From contig CM071594.1 of NCBI GenBank assembly GCA_036435485.1, forward strand, positions 200,162,216 through 200,226,215: a stretch of DNA of 64,000 bases, in the 5' to 3' direction. Below the pieces are notes generated by a model that ran no database searches, was not told the origin of the DNA, and worked only from the letters and a program-made list of their open reading frames with translations. The stretch is from Saposhnikovia divaricata (Eukaryota > Streptophyta > Magnoliopsida > Apiales > Apiaceae). The translations under genes and the position numbers were made by a program. This document shows, piece after piece, positions 45,716-57,076 of this stretch (within the stretch, counting starts at the first letter, position 1; every line of letters starts with the position of its first letter).

Positions 45716-48700
45716 TTACTTAATCCTTTCAACATCCCATGCTGTCCTCAAGTACTCTGTTAGCAATCTCTCTTCTGCAACTTCAAGTGCTCTTTCCATC
45801 TGTAACTTGATCTCTCGAAGCTTAGAATCTGTACCATCTATCTGATAAATAGCTGATCTCAAATCATAGATGCTGTTCTTCTTCATTTCATTTCCAAGTC
45901 TGATAAAGTATGACTTTTCTGATTCTGAATTGAATTCAAGCACAGTGATACCCAAATCAGTTCTCAGCTTAGCACTGTTTCTCTTCATTTCAACCATTCT
46001 TCCTTTGTAATCTAAGTACTTTGGTACATATTCAGACTTGTCTTTAATTCCACAAATCATCTTTGATCTTTCCATCTGGTATCTAAGCACTTCTGCAGCT
46101 CGATAAGTACAACTGTTATTCACCTTGAAAATATGTAAGACATACTGCAGTTCTTCATACATTTTCAAATGAATATCATGCTCTCCAATTTTGTAAACAG
46201 TCCCATCCTCCATGAAATACAGAAGAAAGTCTTTATTTAGACTTCTTTGATGAATCAACTGTACTGATTCCAGTTTGTCCAAATTAACTTGAAGGACACC
46301 CTTGCCTGGAGCAGCCAGTGATGAATGATCTCTAGGAGTAATATTCAAAGTCCTTTCTCTGTTTGATCCTAAACCAGCCAAATCATGAGGTTGCTTAGCA
46401 ATCATTGCTCTGCTTTGAAAAATATCACCTCCTTGAACTTTCTCAGTATTCTCAGGAATAGTAGGTCTCACAAAACCATGAATTGGAAGAGTAGTTTGTA
46501 CAACATGTGTAGAAACAGAGGTTGTAACTTGCTTTAACTTCTTTGAACTCTTATAAACTTCAACAACTTTTTCTTTAAGCTTCAATCTAGCCTCATCTGC
46601 TGTTGGCTTTCTTGAATAAGACAATCTCTGATCAGCATTGACATTTTCATTTATCTTAATGCCTTTAACAACAGGTCTTGATGCCTTTTCATCTTTCTTC
46701 TTGAATTTTCCAGATTTAAGCTTTTTCTCATGTTCAGCTTTAAGCCTTAGCTCTTCAGCCTTTACATCTTCTAGAGTGATATCATTTCCATGTTCTTCAA
46801 GAAATATGTTTGCAGCTAACTCTGTATCATTCCGTGGACCTTCAGCAGTGTTTGCTTTAGCAGAGTTTACTCTAGACCTTGTAATTGTTCTTTTGGTTCT
46901 GTCAGATCCACCTCCATCTGCAGCATCATCCTTCTTCTCAAAGGATTGAAGTTGTTTGCAAGCAGTTTTTGCAACTTTCTCCCCCTTTTTGACATCATCA
47001 GGAATCAGAATGGAGGTTAGCAACTCCAAAGAGTTTGCAATGGAATCTATTTTAACAGACAAGGCAGACTGATTTTCTTCAACTTTACCCAGCCTGGCAA
47101 AGAGATTGTCTTGGGCTTTAGAAAATTTGGTATTCATGAGTTTAGACTCTCTTTCCATTTTCATTTCTCTAGTTACGATCTCAGTCCTCAAATCACTGAT
47201 TGCCTTTGTAGTTTCATCAAATCTACTATCCAGAGTTTTGACCTGAACGACAGTTGCTTTTAAGCAAGAAAGAATCTCTGGATTGGAGATGGTATTGGCA
47301 GTTTGCTTAACAAAATTAGCTGCTCTCCCTCTTGGAAAAATGCAATCCTCTTTGAACCAGTCAGCAGTATATTTTGCAAGTTGTGCTTTCTCAATTTCAT
47401 GAGACTTACAAGGTTGAGTGAAAGAGGTATGTTTATTGTCTGTTTGCACTGGTGCACTCAGAAAAGAATCAGAGTTTGCACTGCTTTCACCTTCAAGTTC
47501 AACACTTGCAGCTTTAGCATGTTCATCTTCAAGTAAAACTCTGTGCTGAGCATTGCCAGCCACTGTTTCTGCAATTTCTTCTGCAGCCTTGTCAAGATTT
47601 TCTCCATGTTGCTCAGGCTCAGCAACAGAGTTTACATTTTTGTCATCAACAGGCATAGACTGAGAAGTAGCCTTGGTTGCTTGATCAACCTCATCTCCTC
47701 CTTCAATAGTCTGGTGAGCATCTGAGAGTAATTCTGTATGTGATGCTACAGTTTCAGAAAGGACAACTGTAGGTTGATCAGCTGCACCAGTTGCTTCAGA
47801 TTGAGCAAAAATAGATGAGATAGGATCAGAGAATGGTATTAATGAATCAAGAATATCATCCATTGGAGAAAAGCCATCTCTAGTATCCTCCTCTACAGGC
47901 ATTTTGTCCTCTGCAGGCATTTCAACCTCTGCAGGCATTTCAACCTCTGCAGGCATTTTATCTTTTTCAGCCTCAACAGTAGGTGTTTGCTGTGAAACCA
48001 CCTCTGGAGCTTCAACATGTTCATCATCAGAATCAGAGATTACCAGTTTTCTTCTCTTAGCTAGAGGCACTTCATCTGAATCCTCTTTATTAGATTCTGC
48101 TACCACAGAGGGTGACTTAGGTCTTTTTGCTCTTTGTATCATTCTTCTAGTATAAACAGCTCCAGGAGATGTCTGTTTTGTCTTGATGTGTGTCTCTACT
48201 GTCTTCTTAACTCTTGCATGTCTTTCAGTGGTTGCTGCTGATTGCTTTACTCTGCCTCTTTTTGCTTTAGGCTGTGGTTGTGGTTGAGATTGTGATGGTT
48301 CAGTGTTTAGTTGTTGAGTGTGTGAAGATTGTTTTGTTATTGGAGATTGAGGGTTTTGGGTTGAAGCAGTGTTTGTGATTGGTTCAGGTTGTGGTTGGTC
48401 TTGAGGCTGGTTGAGAAAGTTCTGCAAAGCAAGTGGCAGAACAAAGGCAGGTAGGTTTTCTTTACCAGCATCCTTTTTAGTCATATTAGAGAATATTCTC
48501 TTGTTGACTCTAAAAGGCTGAATTTCATCAGTTTCAGCAATCTCTAAACCAGATACACAAGCAGTAAATAGCATTTGACAAAATCGAGCAAAATAAACTG
48601 TAGTAGACTCTGACAGTTTATCACCTAGATTCATCAGAACATATCTACCAAAATCAAAATTACTGCCATAAAGTAGAGAATACCCGATTTGTAGACTGTC

Positions 48701-49195
48701 CATTGGAATAGCATCCCAGTTAGTGACCTTCTTCTGGAATGTCCTTGTAATGCAATCGAAGAAAAAATTCCATTCCTTCCTGAGATTAGGCCTCTTTACA
48801 CTGCCAAGCTTGTCAAGAGAATCCATGTAGCCTATCTCCTGTAGCATCTGTCTCAATTGAGGTTCAGCAACGTAAGTATAAGAGGTGTGTGTATCAAACC
48901 CCATCGTTTCTCTGAAAGTTTGTGGAGTAATTACAAACTCTTGTTCTTCATGAGTGAAGATGATGTTTGGAGTCCCATTCTCTCCTCCATCCACATAGAC
49001 TGAGTTTTGCCAAAAGGTGGCAATTTGAGATGCAGAGAGAGTACTAGGTTCAACCAGAGCTTGTCCAATCTCTGAGTCTCTCAAGAAATTCTGCATAAGA
49101 TGAAACGCTTCTGGAACACGTTCATGATTGAGTGGGGCTGCATAATTGTTAGGAACAAAACGTAGACCAAGAACAATGAATGGTTTAGAAGCCAT
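45716..49195 (-). CDS. Element C additional ORF, intact, 1159 aa, function unknown
   Basis: The ATG at 49195 (MASKPFIVLGLRFVPNNYAA) was chosen because it aligns with the start of element A's ORF; the frame is open further upstream but only from GTG. Residues about 1-290 form the helical domain shared with A and D (K-E-W-N-F-F-F-D-C-I-T-R, F-D-F-G-R-Y-V-L-M-N-L). About 290-420 is Q/P- then K/R-rich with nuclear-localisation-like clusters (A-K-R-G-R-V-K, L-A-K-R-R-K). Then come an acidic region, with four short P-A-E-V/D-(E/K)-M repeats, a coiled coil and the conserved C-terminal block (LLYFMEDGTVYKIGEHD). No membrane segment is seen. Being open while gag and pol are broken is notable. The ORF is known as a type (aORF of plant LTR elements), not by function. 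Confidence 0.75.
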   Translation of the reverse strand: MASKPFIVLGLRFVPNNYAAPLNHERVPEAFHLMQNFLRDSEIGQALVEPSTLSASQIATFWQNSVYVDGGENGTPNIIFTHEEQEFVITPQTFRETMGFDTHTSYTYVAEPQLRQMLQEIGYMDSLDKLGSVKRPNLRKEWNFFFDCITRTFQKKVTNWDAIPMDSLQIGYSLLYGSNFDFGRYVLMNLGDKLSESTTVYFARFCQMLFTACVSGLEIAETDEIQPFRVNKRIFSNMTKKDAGKENLPAFVLPLALQNFLNQPQDQPQPEPITNTASTQNPQSPITKQSSHTQQLNTEPSQSQPQPQPKAKRGRVKQSAATTERHARVKKTVETHIKTKQTSPGAVYTRRMIQRAKRPKSPSVVAESNKEDSDEVPLAKRRKLVISDSDDEHVEAPEVVSQQTPTVEAEKDKMPAEVEMPAEVEMPAEDKMPVEEDTRDGFSPMDDILDSLIPFSDPISSIFAQSEATGAADQPTVVLSETVASHTELLSDAHQTIEGGDEVDQATKATSQSMPVDDKNVNSVAEPEQHGENLDKAAEEIAETVAGNAQHRVLLEDEHAKAASVELEGESSANSDSFLSAPVQTDNKHTSFTQPCKSHEIEKAQLAKYTADWFKEDCIFPRGRAANFVKQTANTISNPEILSCLKATVVQVKTLDSRFDETTKAISDLRTEIVTREMKMERESKLMNTKFSKAQDNLFARLGKVEENQSALSVKIDSIANSLELLTSILIPDDVKKGEKVAKTACKQLQSFEKKDDAADGGGSDRTKRTITRSRVNSAKANTAEGPRNDTELAANIFLEEHGNDITLEDVKAEELRLKAEHEKKLKSGKFKKKDEKASRPVVKGIKINENVNADQRLSYSRKPTADEARLKLKEKVVEVYKSSKKLKQVTTSVSTHVVQTTLPIHGFVRPTIPENTEKVQGGDIFQSRAMIAKQPHDLAGLGSNRERTLNITPRDHSSLAAPGKGVLQVNLDKLESVQLIHQRSLNKDFLLYFMEDGTVYKIGEHDIHLKMYEELQYVLHIFKVNNSCTYRAAEVLRYQMERSKMICGIKDKSEYVPKYLDYKGRMVEMKRNSAKLRTDLGITVLEFNSESEKSYFIRLGNEMKKNSIYDLRSAIYQIDGTDSKLREIKLQMERALEVAEERLLTEYLRTAWDVERIK

Positions 49196-49725
49196 TGAAT
49201 CAAGAAATGAGCAAGAAATCACAGAGAAAAGTGTATGTAGGAAAGGTGTTTGTGAAAATGCGCAAGTGAAAACTGAGAGAACTGTGAGATGTAAAAGTGA
49301 GTGGGTGAAAGAAAAACACAATCGTTTGGACACAAAAGTAATTAGAGTTGTAATTAAAAATTAAAACTCAATCATTTGTGTATTCAAACACTCAACAGTT
49401 CCTAGATTAATGTGTGAGTGGGACACAATAATGGGTGAGTGGGACACACGCGCTCGTAATTTTAAGAAGTGTATTTGTGAATATAACAATAAAATATTTG
49501 ATTTTTAAAAAAAAATCAAATAACACTCTCTTAAAATACCTGGTACCATTAAAAACCAGAATACGAAGCGTTTACCTGAAATCATTAAAAACCAGAATAC
49601 GAAGCGTTTTAGTACTTCGTTACTTACCCATCTCTATTTAACGCCTAGAGACTTGTTCACTATCCCTTTAATCTTTCATTCTCTCCTGAAAATCAAAAAC
49701 CCTTCACACAACACACCGTTAAACA
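49196..49725. promoter_or_regulatory. Divergent spacer between the additional ORF and an antisense ORF in element C
   Basis: 530 bp between two divergently oriented start codons. It holds two copies of CATTAAAAACCAGAATACGA (49547 and 49583, period 36), and on the plus strand TCTATTTAAC and a CT-rich leader before 49726. It could be a bidirectional promoter. Confidence 0.4.
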
Positions 49726-49983
49726 ATGTCAAAACTTACCATCAAGGAAAAGAATCTCCATCTCGTAGAGAACAGAGATATCTTCAGTTATACTCGTGAA
49801 AAGTTTGATGCCTTTGACTGGGAAAGGCAGCTTGAAACTCTGTGGCTGCAGATGGATGCCAGTCTTCAAGAAATCGAGAGAGAAAAGCCTGCAAGAGTGA
49901 TCGACATCGATGCTGCTCTTCAAGAAACATTAATATGGCTTTCCTCTAAGGCATCCTCATCCAACACCACCAACCATTGTTAA
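49726..49983 (+). CDS. Antisense small ORF (85 aa) inside element C
   Basis: The ATG at 49726 follows a leader-like stretch (TCACACAACACACCG). It encodes an acidic helical peptide (W-E-R-Q-L-E-T-L-W-L-Q-M-D-A-S-L-Q-E-I) ending in a Ser-rich tail. It runs opposite to the element's genes, between pol and the additional ORF. No family is recognised. Antisense additional ORFs are known in plant LTR elements, but this one could be chance. Confidence 0.35.
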   Translation: MSKLTIKEKNLHLVENRDIFSYTREKFDAFDWERQLETLWLQMDASLQEIEREKPARVIDIDAALQETLIWLSSKASSSNTTNHC

Positions 49984-51454
49984 TGAATATGTCAGCAAAA
50001 ATAACCTTATCCCTTCAACTTCCACCCAAACAAAGTGGCAAAGATGGGATCTGGGATGGCTGCTAACAATGGAGTGGTTTGGACTTTACTTTTTATTTTC
50101 CTGTTGAATGGATTAGTAGATAGAGAGAACAAAAAGATGTAATACTTGCATGAAATCTCTTTCTTATTATTAATGAAGAATCCTATTTCTCTAATTTATT
50201 CAATGTGTTCTCCAAATTTTATGTTTATGAATTGTTCTTCAAAGAATTAAATCAAAGAAAATGAAAACTAATTAAAGTAATCATATAAGTAACAAATTCA
50301 TCAACAATAACCACAATTAAATCAAGAACAGAACAATTAGGGATTACTTGTAGTATACATACAGTGGATCAATTAATCATGCGCAGTAATCTCTTTCCTA
50401 TTTCCAAGACACTTTAACACAATACACTTATTAACAGTTGTCAAAAGCACTATTTACTCCAAAATTTTCAAATTATCCAAATGAAAATTTACCTCAGAGT
50501 ACTAACCACAAATCAACAGCGTTTGTCAATTCTCCAACTTTATCACCGAAACCCTTTCAAAAATTGCACAGTTGTGAAAATATGTGTGTGTGAAGCAGAG
50601 TTTACCAAATCAATTTTTAGAGCATCTAATTTTTCATAAAATCCATAAAGTAAATCAATAAACACTGGATGCACAAACTCTCATAGTAAACACTGACTGT
50701 ATGATGAAAGCTAAACTCTGTAGTAATCAATCTATATACAGTAACATTTAATTTATTTTATACCCCCTCGATTGCTAATTTTTTTTTATTCATTCCAGTA
50801 ATTAGAGGTTGGAGTTAGTCACCAAAAATTCAAAAATTTTAGCCCTTATCATTTTGATAAGTTCCTGGGTCATCCTAGTATTTGACTAGTCACCAAAAAT
50901 TAGAGAATTTTAGCACATATTATATACCAATAAGTTCCTGGGTCATCCTAGTCTCCAACATAATCTCAAAGGAGTATAGCAACCTATATATATTTTCTTT
51001 GGGGTATTGCAGTAATCATTTTAATCTACCAGAGTATAACTAACAGAGTTTAGAGTTCATCAACATCAGTAGTTATTCATGAAAGGAAATACACACAGTA
51101 TTTATAGACTCAGAGTTTAGGACCAAATAAACTAAGAGATGCTATAAATATGAACCAGTATCATGCTGTGTTAAATTTCTGTACAATCTAAGATTGGATC
51201 ACAATAACTCAGAAAGATTCATGATTAATTGCTGAGAATCATGCCTCATATATATTTCTTCATTGGTGTTTTCACTCAGACAAAAATCAACTCAGAGTTC
51301 ACAGATTTTATTAAACTTATTAACAGTGTATGACATACAGGCATGCTGACAGAGTTTAATAGAGTTTAATCAACAGAGATCACTTAGCACTTAACAAATC
51401 AAGGAAATATGAGCAACACATTACATAAGTAAAATTTGAATCTAACCAACAGTC
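49984..51454 (-). other. Element C post-pol non-coding spacer
   Basis: No convincing ORF. TAAACTCTG/CAGAGTTTA motifs lie at 50596, 50712, 51044, 51111 and 51350. It contains a two-copy direct repeat of about 70 bp. Confidence 0.6.
50817..50952. repeat. Two-copy direct repeat, about 70 bp
   Basis: Both copies start AGTCACCAAAAATT and end AAGTTCCTGGGTCATCCTAG (50817-50879 and 50888-50952). Confidence 0.8.
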
Positions 51455-54400
51455 CTAGTCAGAACCAGAGACCATTCCTAGTTCATTGACCAGTCTTGTA
51501 AATGTAGCTTCACTCAATGGTTTGGTGAAGATATCTGCAAGCTGTTGTTCTGTAGACACAAAATGTAGTTCAATATTCCCTTCTTCCACATGTTCTCTGA
51601 TGAAGTGGTACCTTATGCTGATGTGCTTGGTCATTGAATGCTGTACTGGATTACCTGTCATAGCAATAGCACTTTGATTATCACAGTAAATAGGAATCTT
51701 ACTGTACCTCAATCCATAATCCAGCAACTGATTCTTCATCCACAAGATCTGTGCACAACAGCTACCAGCTGCAATATACTCTGCTTCAGCTGTAGATGTA
51801 GAAATTGATTTCTGTTTCTTGCTGTACCAAGAGACAAGTCTGTCACCAAGAAATTGACAACTTCCACTAGTGCTCTTTCTGTCTATCTTGCAGCCTGCAA
51901 AGTCTGCATCAGAATACCCAAGTAGCTTGAAATCTGATTCTCTGGGGTACCACAGACCTAATGATATGGTGCCCTTGAGATACTTGAAGATTCTTTTCAC
52001 AGCTGTCAGATGTGGCTCTCTAGGATCTGCCTGAAACCTTGCACAAAGACAGGTTGCATACATGATGTCAGGCCTACTAGCTGTCAAGTAAATAAGAGAT
52101 CCTATCATGCCCCTGTAGTTTGTCATATCCACTGAAGCTCCTGTGTCTTTGTCCAATTTAGTTGCTGTTGCCATGGGAGTTGATGCAGATGAACAGTCAA
52201 GCATACCAAATTTCTTGAGAAGATTTCTGGTATATTTTGCTTGATTAATGAAGATACCATCATCTGTTTGTTTCACCTGTAGGCCTAGAAAATAACTAAG
52301 CTCTCCCATCATGCTCATTTGATATCTGGAATGCATGAGCTTGGCAAACTTCTTATAGAGTTTATCATTAGTAGACCCAAAGATAATGTCATCAACATAT
52401 ATCTGAACTAAAAGCAAGTCACTCCCAGATTTGAAATAAAACAGAGTTTTGTCAATAGTACCTCTGTTGAATCCACTTTCTAAGAGAAATTGAGCCAGAG
52501 TTTCATACCATGCCCTTGGTGCTTGCTTAAGTCCATAGAGTGCTGTAGACATAGTCTGGATATTTTGGGTCCACAAATCCTGGTGGTTGTTCAACAAACA
52601 CTTCTTCTTCAAGCTTCCCATTCAGAAAAGCACTTTTCACATCCATCTGGAACACTTTGAATTTCTTGTGAGAGGCATATGCTAGAAAAATTCTGATTGC
52701 CTCCAATCTTGCAACTGGAGCAAATGTTTCATCATAGTTTATTCCTTCCTGCTGTGAATAGCCTTTTGCTACCAGTCTAGCCTTGTTCCTTGTGATAACA
52801 CCTTCACTGTCAGTCTTGTTTCTGAAAACCCATTTAGTACCAACAATAGATCTGTTCTTTGGCCTTGGTACAAGGGTCCAAACTTCATTCCTTTCAAATT
52901 CATTCAACTCTTCCTACATTGCTGTTATCCAGTCAGCATCTTGAAGAGCTTCTTCCACTTTCTTTGGTTCATTCTTAGACAAGAATCCATGAAACAAACA
53001 TTCACTTGCAGTGGCACTTCTTGTTTTCACTTTTTCATCTGGATCGCCAATTATCAAATCAGGTGTATGTGATTTGGTCCATTTCCTAGCAGAAGGCAAA
53101 TGACTTCTGTCAGTATGTGATCCTCCCCCTTGATCCATGCTCTACTGATTTTGTTGTGGGATTTCTTCATTTTCTGAGACTCCCCCTGAACTTGACTGCC
53201 CAGAGTCAGAATTTGAATTTTCAGAGTTTGAATCATCAGAGTTTGATCCAGATTTTTCATTTGACTCAGTATCAATGTTTGAGTCTTCATCTTGATCATG
53301 CTCCCCCTCAACTGGTTCTTCTCTTTGTTGTGGATGAGAAGTTTCTCCAGTGTTTACCAGTAGAGGTTCAGAGTTTGTTTCAACAAGGTCTGTCAGAATA
53401 GTTTGATCAGAGTTTACTTCAACAGAGTTTAAATCTTCATTTTCAAAGTTCAGTTGATCATATTCATCTATGTCTTCAAGTCCAGTTATCTTCTTATCAT
53501 CAAAAGACACATGTATAGATTCCATGATCACTTTAGTTCTCAGATTGTAAACTCTGAATGCCTTTGTTGACAGTGGATAGCCAACAAAAATTCCTTCATC
53601 TGCCTTTAGCTCAAACTTGGTCAACTGTTCAGGATGAGTCTTCAAAACAAAGCATTTACACCCGAAAATATGAAAGTATTTCAGGTTAGGCTTCTTTTTC
53701 TTCACCATCTCATATGGTGTCTTTCCATGCTTATTGATCAGTGTAGCATTTTGAGTAAAACAAGCAGTTTGAACAGCTTCTGCCCAGAAATAAGTTGGCA
53801 ATTTTGCTTCATCAAGCATAGTTCTGGCAGCTTCTATCAAGGTTCTATTTTTCCTTTCAACTACACCATTTTGTTGTGGCGTACCAGGTGCTGAAAATTC
53901 TTGCTTCACTCCATTGTCCTTGCAGAATTCTTCCATTGTTGCATTCCTGAACTCAGTTCCATTATCACTTCTGATGATTCTGACTTTGTTACTTGATACT
54001 TTGTCCAGAAGTTTCACATGCTCCATCAGAGTTAATGTAGTTTCATCCTTATTTGCTAGAAAATACACCCAAGTGAATCTAGTGTATTCATCAACAATGA
54101 CTAAAGCATATTTCTTCCTTACTATAGACATAACATTTACTGGACCAAAAAGATCAACATGCAGAAGATGATAAGGATCAGTGATTGAAAATTCTGTCTT
54201 GCTCTTGAAAGATGACTTCCTTTGCTTGGCCTTTTGACATGAATCACATAGGCCATCAACATTTAACAGAGCCTTTGGGAGTCCTCTTACAAGATCCTTT
54301 CTGATCAATTCATTGATGTTGTTCAAGTTCAAATGTGAGAGTTTCTTGTGCCACTTCCAACTCTCTTCACTAGACATTCTTGTAGACAGGCAAACAGCTT

Positions 54401-54767
54401 TTCCAACAGAGTCTATTAAAAGCTTGATTTCATAAATGTTGTTTTGCCTATTAGCAAATAGAACAACCTTTCCTGTAGATTTGCTGATAACTTCACAATA
54501 TTCAGGTTGAAAATCTACATGATATCCCTTGTCACAGATTTGACTCACTGATAACAAGTCATGCTTGAGTCCTGGGACATGAGCTACATTGTTGATGATG
54601 ACATTTCCAATATTAATATTGCCATATCCCAGTGTTCTTCCTACATTGCCATCACCATAGGAAACTTTTGGGCCAGCCTTCTCCTCATAGTCTGATAGCA
54701 GGGCTTTATTTCCAGTCATGTGTCCTGAACATCCACTTTCCACAACTAGGGTTGCCTCCCTGTTGCC
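51455..54767 (-). pseudogene. Element C pol: protease, integrase, RT, RNase H (stops and frameshift)
   Basis: On the minus strand: protease-like VVESGCSGHMTGN (the usual D-S-G is E-S-G here), GAG-pre-integrase (HKKLSHLNL), integrase (LHVDLFGPVN, IRSDNGTEF, TPQQNGVVERKNR), RT (QMDVKSAFLNGKLEEEVFV, IYVDDIIFGS) and RNase H (STAEAEYIAAGS, QLADIFTKPL). Stops lie at 53142-53144 and 52914-52916. A deletion near 52545 shifts frame just before A-L-Y-G-L-K-Q. The D-to-E change at the protease motif would probably abolish protease activity even without the stops. The linker is S/N/E-rich and holds CAGAGTTTA/G motifs (53222, 53237, 53369, 53408, 53423). The frame starts right after an AG at 54768-54769. 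Confidence 0.9.
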
Positions 54768-54783
54768 CTGTAATCACAAGCAA

Positions 54784-57015
54784 TTACTGAGGGTTAGATT
54801 TAAGGATCCAGACTTGCTTGGATCCTTTGACATTCTTAACTTTGTTAGCTTTAGCAGCGGAATTAACATTATCAGAGTTTGAGCTAACAGTATCAGAGTT
54901 TACACTTGTAGTATTAACTTTAACCCATTTCAGATTGGGTTTAAGTTCATAGTAGTTATGATAGATAGCATGATACTGTCTGCAAGTATAAATAGAATGC
55001 CAAGTGCTTCCACAGTGTGTGCATAAAGTCTGTGGTTTAGTTCTAGCAAAGTCCTTCTTTACCTCAGACTTGGAAGGTAAAGAATTTATATTTTTGTTTT
55101 TCTTGCAGAAATTTGCAAGATGCTTAGTACTACCACAGTTATGACATGTCTTTCTTGGAGCATAACTAGCAAGCATTGGTTTATTTCCTGAAGTGATGCC
55201 TACTTTTCCATTTCAGTTCTTATTTGACACTCCCTGTTTCTTAACAGATTTTAACTCCTTCAGTTTATGTTTGAGTTGTTTATCTGTCATTGAACCAATA
55301 TTAACCTGTTTAACACTAGTTTTTACTGGTTCACTTTTAACAGCTTCTTTTTCATTATCAGACAAAAATTTACTGGCTCCATGTACAAAATGAGGTCTGA
55401 TTTTAACTTGATTTTGAAATCTAATTTCATCTCCCTCATTATAACCTAGACCAACAGTGTCTGTTTGAAAAATCTGTTGAGTGTCCTTTCCAGAATTAGT
55501 CCAAGTCCTAATTTTCTTATTTGCTTCCTCCAACTCAGATTCTAGTTGTTTATATTTCTAAAGCAAATCCTGTTTTATAGAAACAGCATCATCTCTCTCT
55601 TTCTGAACTTGTTGCATATTTTCAAGTTTTTCTTCAACAAGTTTATTTCTAACCTTAAGTTCAGAATTTTCAGATTTTATCGTCTCATTCTCTAAAGTCT
55701 GATCCCTATAACTTATATGCAATGACTTAAGATAAATTCTTAATTGAGAAATGTCATCAATATTATAAGCATAGGTAGTTAAAGGTACCTGATTTTCAGA
55801 AGTTTCTGATTCAGTAGCAGCCATGAGAGCATAGTTCACTTCTTCATCAGAATCTGAAGTGTCTGCCCAATCTCTGCCTTTAGTGTAGAGTACCTTTCCA
55901 GTTTTACCCTTCTTGCACTCAGGAGCATAGTGACCCATCTCCTTACACTTGTAGCATTGAATTTCAGACTTATCCTTCTTCCCCTTTGAATCTCTCTTAT
56001 CAGACTTCCTGAAGCTTTTTCTGTCTTCATTTGAATCTCTAGAAAACCTTTTCCCTTTCTTGAAATTCTTGAAACCCATTTTCTTGAAGGTCTTCACCAT
56101 CAACACAGCCATTTTCCTCATTTCTTCTTCATCATCCTCAGAGTCAGATGATTCAGAAGAGTTTGAATCACAATCAGAGTTTGATGATTCACTTTCTGAG
56201 TGTATGACCAAAGCTTTTCCCTTCATTTTCCTTCTTGATGCCTCTTTCTTCTGAGGCTTCTCTTCAACCTTAAGAGCAATACACTTTGCCTTCCTGCTTG
56301 ATCTCCTGTTTCTCTGCTCCATTTCCAATTCATGACTTTTGAGCAGCCCATAGATTTCATCAATCTCTGTTTCAGCAAGTTCATAGTTGTCTCTAATAGT
56401 GGTTGTTTTCACATCCCACTTTTCAGGTAGAGAAAGAAGAAACTTGAGATTTGAGTCTTCTAGAACATACTCTTTGTTGACCAATGACAGATCATTGAGC
56501 AGTTTACAGAATCTATCAAATGTTTCTGTCATGGTCTCTTCAGGTTTAGCCTCAAAGTGCTCATACTCTTGTGTGAGTATGTTTCTCCTATTCTTCTTAA
56601 TAGCAGCAGTTCCTTGACATCTGACTTCAAGAGCATCCCAGATCTCTTTTGCAGTGGTGCAGTTAATCACTTTGTTAGACATAACATTGTCTAAAGCACT
56701 ATGCAGTAAATGCCTAACCTTCGCATCCTTAGCAATTGATGATAGATCTTCAGGAGTCATGTCCTTCTTTTCCTTTGGAACTATTTTAGCTTCTTCACCA
56801 GCAGTTGCAACAGATAGCTTTGTAGGATTGTGAGGGCCTTCATAAATCCTGTCAAGATATTCTGGATCTGTAGCCTCCAGAAACATAGTCATCTTGACCT
56901 TCCACATGGCATACTCTGATGGCCTGAGAATAGGAACCCTGATTGGTTCATAACGACTCACAGTAGTAGGAGCCTTTTCAGAACTAGTAGATGTTGGTGG
57001 AGGAATTGCTGACAT
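54784..57015 (-). pseudogene. Element C gag (two nonsense codons)
   Basis: The ATG at 57015 opens MSAIPPPTSTSSEKAPTTVS. The frame has the copia gag core (AKEIWDALEVRCQG), a CCHC knuckle (CYKCKEMGHYAPEC), coiled coil, and two more Cys/His motifs near the end (CHNCGSTKHLANFC, CTHCGSTWHSIYTC). Stops lie at 55558-55560 and 55213-55215, with the same frame continuing each time to the TAA at 54784. TAAACTCTG or CAAACTCTG motifs occur at 54873, 54894 and 56175. Confidence 0.88.
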
Positions 57016-57061
57016 GATTATTGTTGTGTTTGGATCTTAACCTGTAATAAAGTAACAGATT

Positions 57062-57074
57062 GGCTCTGATACCA
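57062..57074 (-). other. Primer-binding site of element C
   Basis: The minus strand reads TGGTATCAGAGCC two bases after the LTR, complementary to initiator Met-tRNA. Confidence 0.85.
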
Positions 57075-57076
57075 CT

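Noticed and set aside
49196..49333. Signal-peptide-like N-terminal extension of element C's additional ORF (hydrophobic L-L-H-L-T-V-L-S-V-F), suggesting an envelope protein
   Set aside because: The open frame starts only at a GTG. The first ATG is at 49195 and aligns with element A's ORF start. The stretch is a translated CT-rich 5' leader. No transmembrane segment follows.
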